Source: JBDKVA01 sp039679375
GTDB taxonomy: Bacteria > Bacillota > Clostridia > Acetivibrionales > DTU013
Reading direction: 5' to 3'
Assembly (NCBI GenBank): GCA_039679375.1
Contig: JBDKVA010000170.1
Span: 1 to 35,021 of the forward strand
DNA: 35,021 nucleotides
Numbering within the stretch: position 1 is the stretch's first letter; each line of letters starts with the position of its first letter. The notes below the pieces were generated by a model that did not search any database, was not told where the DNA came from, and saw only the letters and a list, made by a program, of their open reading frames with translations. Positions 33,790 through 35,021 of this stretch are shown here, piece after piece. A program made the translations under genes and the position numbers.

Positions 33790-34737
33790 CTAAAGTCCGG
33801 TGGCTTCATCAAGCTCCAGCATGATATTCATGCATTGAACAGCCGCTCCGGATGCTCCCTTGCCCAGGTTGTCAAGCCTTGAGATCAGCAGTATTTTCTC
33901 GTCTCCGCCAAAGACCTGTATTTCAAGCATATTTGTATCATTACAGCCGGTTGCATTCAGATATCCGTTCACAAGAGCCTCTTCCGAACCATAGGGCAGG
34001 ACCTTTATGAAATGCTGACCTTTATAATAGGAAGAAAGATATTCACATACGGAGGGAGCACTGTTTTTACCGGACAGAAAGCCGGAATAAAGTGGAATGG
34101 CCACCGTCATACCTTTATAGTATGGCCCGACGATGGGAGTAAACAGCGGCGGTTGCACAAGACCGCTGAATTTCTGCATTTCGGGGAGGTGCTTGTGTTT
34201 AAGCCCAAAGGAATAAAAAACAGGGCTTTTCATGGATTCATCCGTAGGATCTGCGGCCTCATACCTGAAAATCAGTTTTTTGCCGCCTCCGCTGTAACCG
34301 GAAATTGCATGGCAGGTCGCAGGATAATCCCTTGGGACAATTCCATCCTTTATTAAAGGATGCATGAGAATATTGAAACCGGTGGCATAGCAGCCGGGCA
34401 CGGCTACTCTCTTTGAGGTCCTGATTTTTTCACGCCAGGCAGGGCCGAGCTCCGGCATGCCGTATGCCCAGGCTTCATTTGTACGGTGAGCCGTACTGGC
34501 GTCTATTATACGCGTTTTGTTATTTTCCACAAGTGATACGGATTCTTTTGCCGCCTCGTCAGGAAGGCAAAGGAAGGCAATGTCCGCTTCATTCAAAAGC
34601 CTCTTTCTTTCCTCGATGTCCTTTCTTTTTTCCGGGTCTATTTTAAGCAGCTCGATATCACTGCGTTTTTGCAGACGTTCATTGATCTGAAGACCTGTAG
34701 TTCCTTCCTGGCCGTCTACGAATACTTTGTATGCCAT
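33790..34737 (-). CDS. argC: N-acetyl-gamma-glutamyl-phosphate reductase (short type)
   Basis: A 315-residue NADPH-dependent reductase that converts N-acetylglutamyl phosphate to the semialdehyde. The N-terminus KVFVDGQEGTTGLQINERL and the ~315-residue length fit the shorter ArgC type rather than the ~345-residue form of B. subtilis. The catalytic cysteine is C116 in VAVPGCYATG, and HAISGYSGGGKK and HKHLPEM are family landmarks. AAAGGAG lies 6 bases before ATG. It is the first gene of argC-argB, under an ARG-box promoter. Confidence 0.95.
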   Translation of the reverse strand: MAYKVFVDGQEGTTGLQINERLQKRSDIELLKIDPEKRKDIEERKRLLNEADIAFLCLPDEAAKESVSLVENNKTRIIDASTAHRTNEAWAYGMPELGPAWREKIRTSKRVAVPGCYATGFNILMHPLIKDGIVPRDYPATCHAISGYSGGGKKLIFRYEAADPTDESMKSPVFYSFGLKHKHLPEMQKFSGLVQPPLFTPIVGPYYKGMTVAIPLYSGFLSGKNSAPSVCEYLSSYYKGQHFIKVLPYGSEEALVNGYLNATGCNDTNMLEIQVFGGDEKILLISRLDNLGKGASGAAVQCMNIMLELDEATGL

Positions 34738-34763
34738 AGTATGCTCCTTTCCGAATGTGTCGT

Positions 34764-34779
34764 GGCAATAATAATTGCC
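34764..34779 (-). promoter_or_regulatory. Small hairpin in the argC leader
   Basis: GGCAAT and ATTGCC with a 4-base loop lie between the argC promoter and its ribosome binding site. The role is unknown. Confidence 0.3.
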
Positions 34780-34823
34780 GGGCTATTTCATTTATATATC
34801 GTATCATATTTTTGGTATTAATA

Positions 34824-34853
34824 ATTATACATTATTATGCATAAAAATGCAAT
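34824..34853 (-). promoter_or_regulatory. argC promoter overlapped by ARG box (ArgR/AhrC operator)
   Basis: On the minus strand TTGCAT (34852-34847), a 17-base spacer and TATAAT (34829-34824) form the promoter. TATGCATAAAAATGCAAT (34836-34853, plus strand) is a near-consensus ARG box across the -35 and spacer. The core ATGCATAAAAATGCAA is identical to that before argD, so the two units should respond together to arginine. Confidence 0.87.
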
Positions 34854-34998
34854 ATGAGATGTTGATAAATTTCATTATGCAAAGTTACTAAATACGAAAA
34901 AATAATTTTGTCTAAAAGTGTACTAGTTGAAAAGTACATGGAATGATATATTAGAATCATGTATTGCAGTCCGTATATAATGTATGGGAGGGGAAAAA

Positions 34999-35021
34999 AT
35001 GGCAAGTGTAAAACTTAAAAA
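34999..35021 (+). CDS. Start of a probable MsmX/UgpC-type sugar ABC ATPase (truncated by window end)
   Basis: ATG is preceded by GGGAGGGG at 5 bases and by TATAAT at 34976-34981, so a gene starts here. Only MASVKLK and one partial codon are visible. This N-terminus is the one commonly seen in MsmX/MsmK/UgpC ATPases of Firmicutes (MASVxLKxIxKxY), which power several CUT1 sugar importers. The importer at 24495-29420 lacks an ATPase gene, which fits. With only seven residues the identity is an inference. Confidence 0.45.

Overview
The window looks like a chromosomal piece of a low-to-moderate G+C Firmicute, most likely class Clostridia. This rests on strong AGGAGG-type ribosome binding sites in front of nearly every gene, Clostridia/Bacillus-type families (RibU with an FMN riboswitch, a DUF1846 protein, YteP/YtcP/YtcQ-type sugar import, a BmrC/BmrD-like exporter), B. 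subtilis-like ARG boxes and sigma-A-type promoters. No rRNA, tRNA, CRISPR array, phage or transposase gene was seen.

Layout. 1-837 is the 3' end of a secreted polysaccharide-binding protein with a DNRLRE domain. 897-1934 (minus) holds two tandem, diverged GreA/GreB-like proteins. 2127-5764 (minus) is a heterodimeric ABC exporter with one degenerate ATP site. 5996-7780 (plus) carries an HD-domain nucleotidase, an FMN riboswitch with ribU, and a small HTH protein. 7923-11114 (minus) is a DUF1846 protein and an acyl-CoA synthetase. 11327-12862 is a secreted PPC/Ig-like/stalk-domain protein. 12863-16829 is visibly more AT-rich and looks like accessory DNA: a phosphodiesterase, an acetyltransferase, a decayed MmcQ/YjbR gene and a MerR-type regulator with a textbook 19-bp-spacer promoter.

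Arginine block. From 16830 to the right end the minus strand carries arginine/carbamoyl-phosphate genes in two pieces: argC-argB (34737-32779) and argD-carA-carB-argF plus a GNAT acetyltransferase (24207-16830). Each piece has its own promoter of identical design (TTGCAT-17-TATAAT) overlapped by an ARG box, so both should be repressed by ArgR/AhrC with arginine. argJ, which sits between argC and argB in B. subtilis, is absent here. Between the pieces lies a plus-strand carbohydrate import cluster (24495-31990): two permeases, a beta-propeller protein resembling rhamnogalacturonan lyase but broken by one in-frame TGA, a lipoprotein binding protein, and a membrane-bound AraC-type regulator. A minus-strand PilZ gene lies between this cluster and argB. 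The importer has no ATPase gene of its own; the first seven codons of a gene at the right edge match the N-terminus typical of MsmX/UgpC ATPases.

Items most worth a second look: the TGA-interrupted propeller gene; three consecutive large hairpins with cross-complementary parts between argD and carA; the twin ArgR promoters flanking the sugar island; two copies of a TCATTGCG-type palindromic repeat; and the tandem Gre-like pair. I did not see a clearly new multi-gene defence or biosynthetic system.
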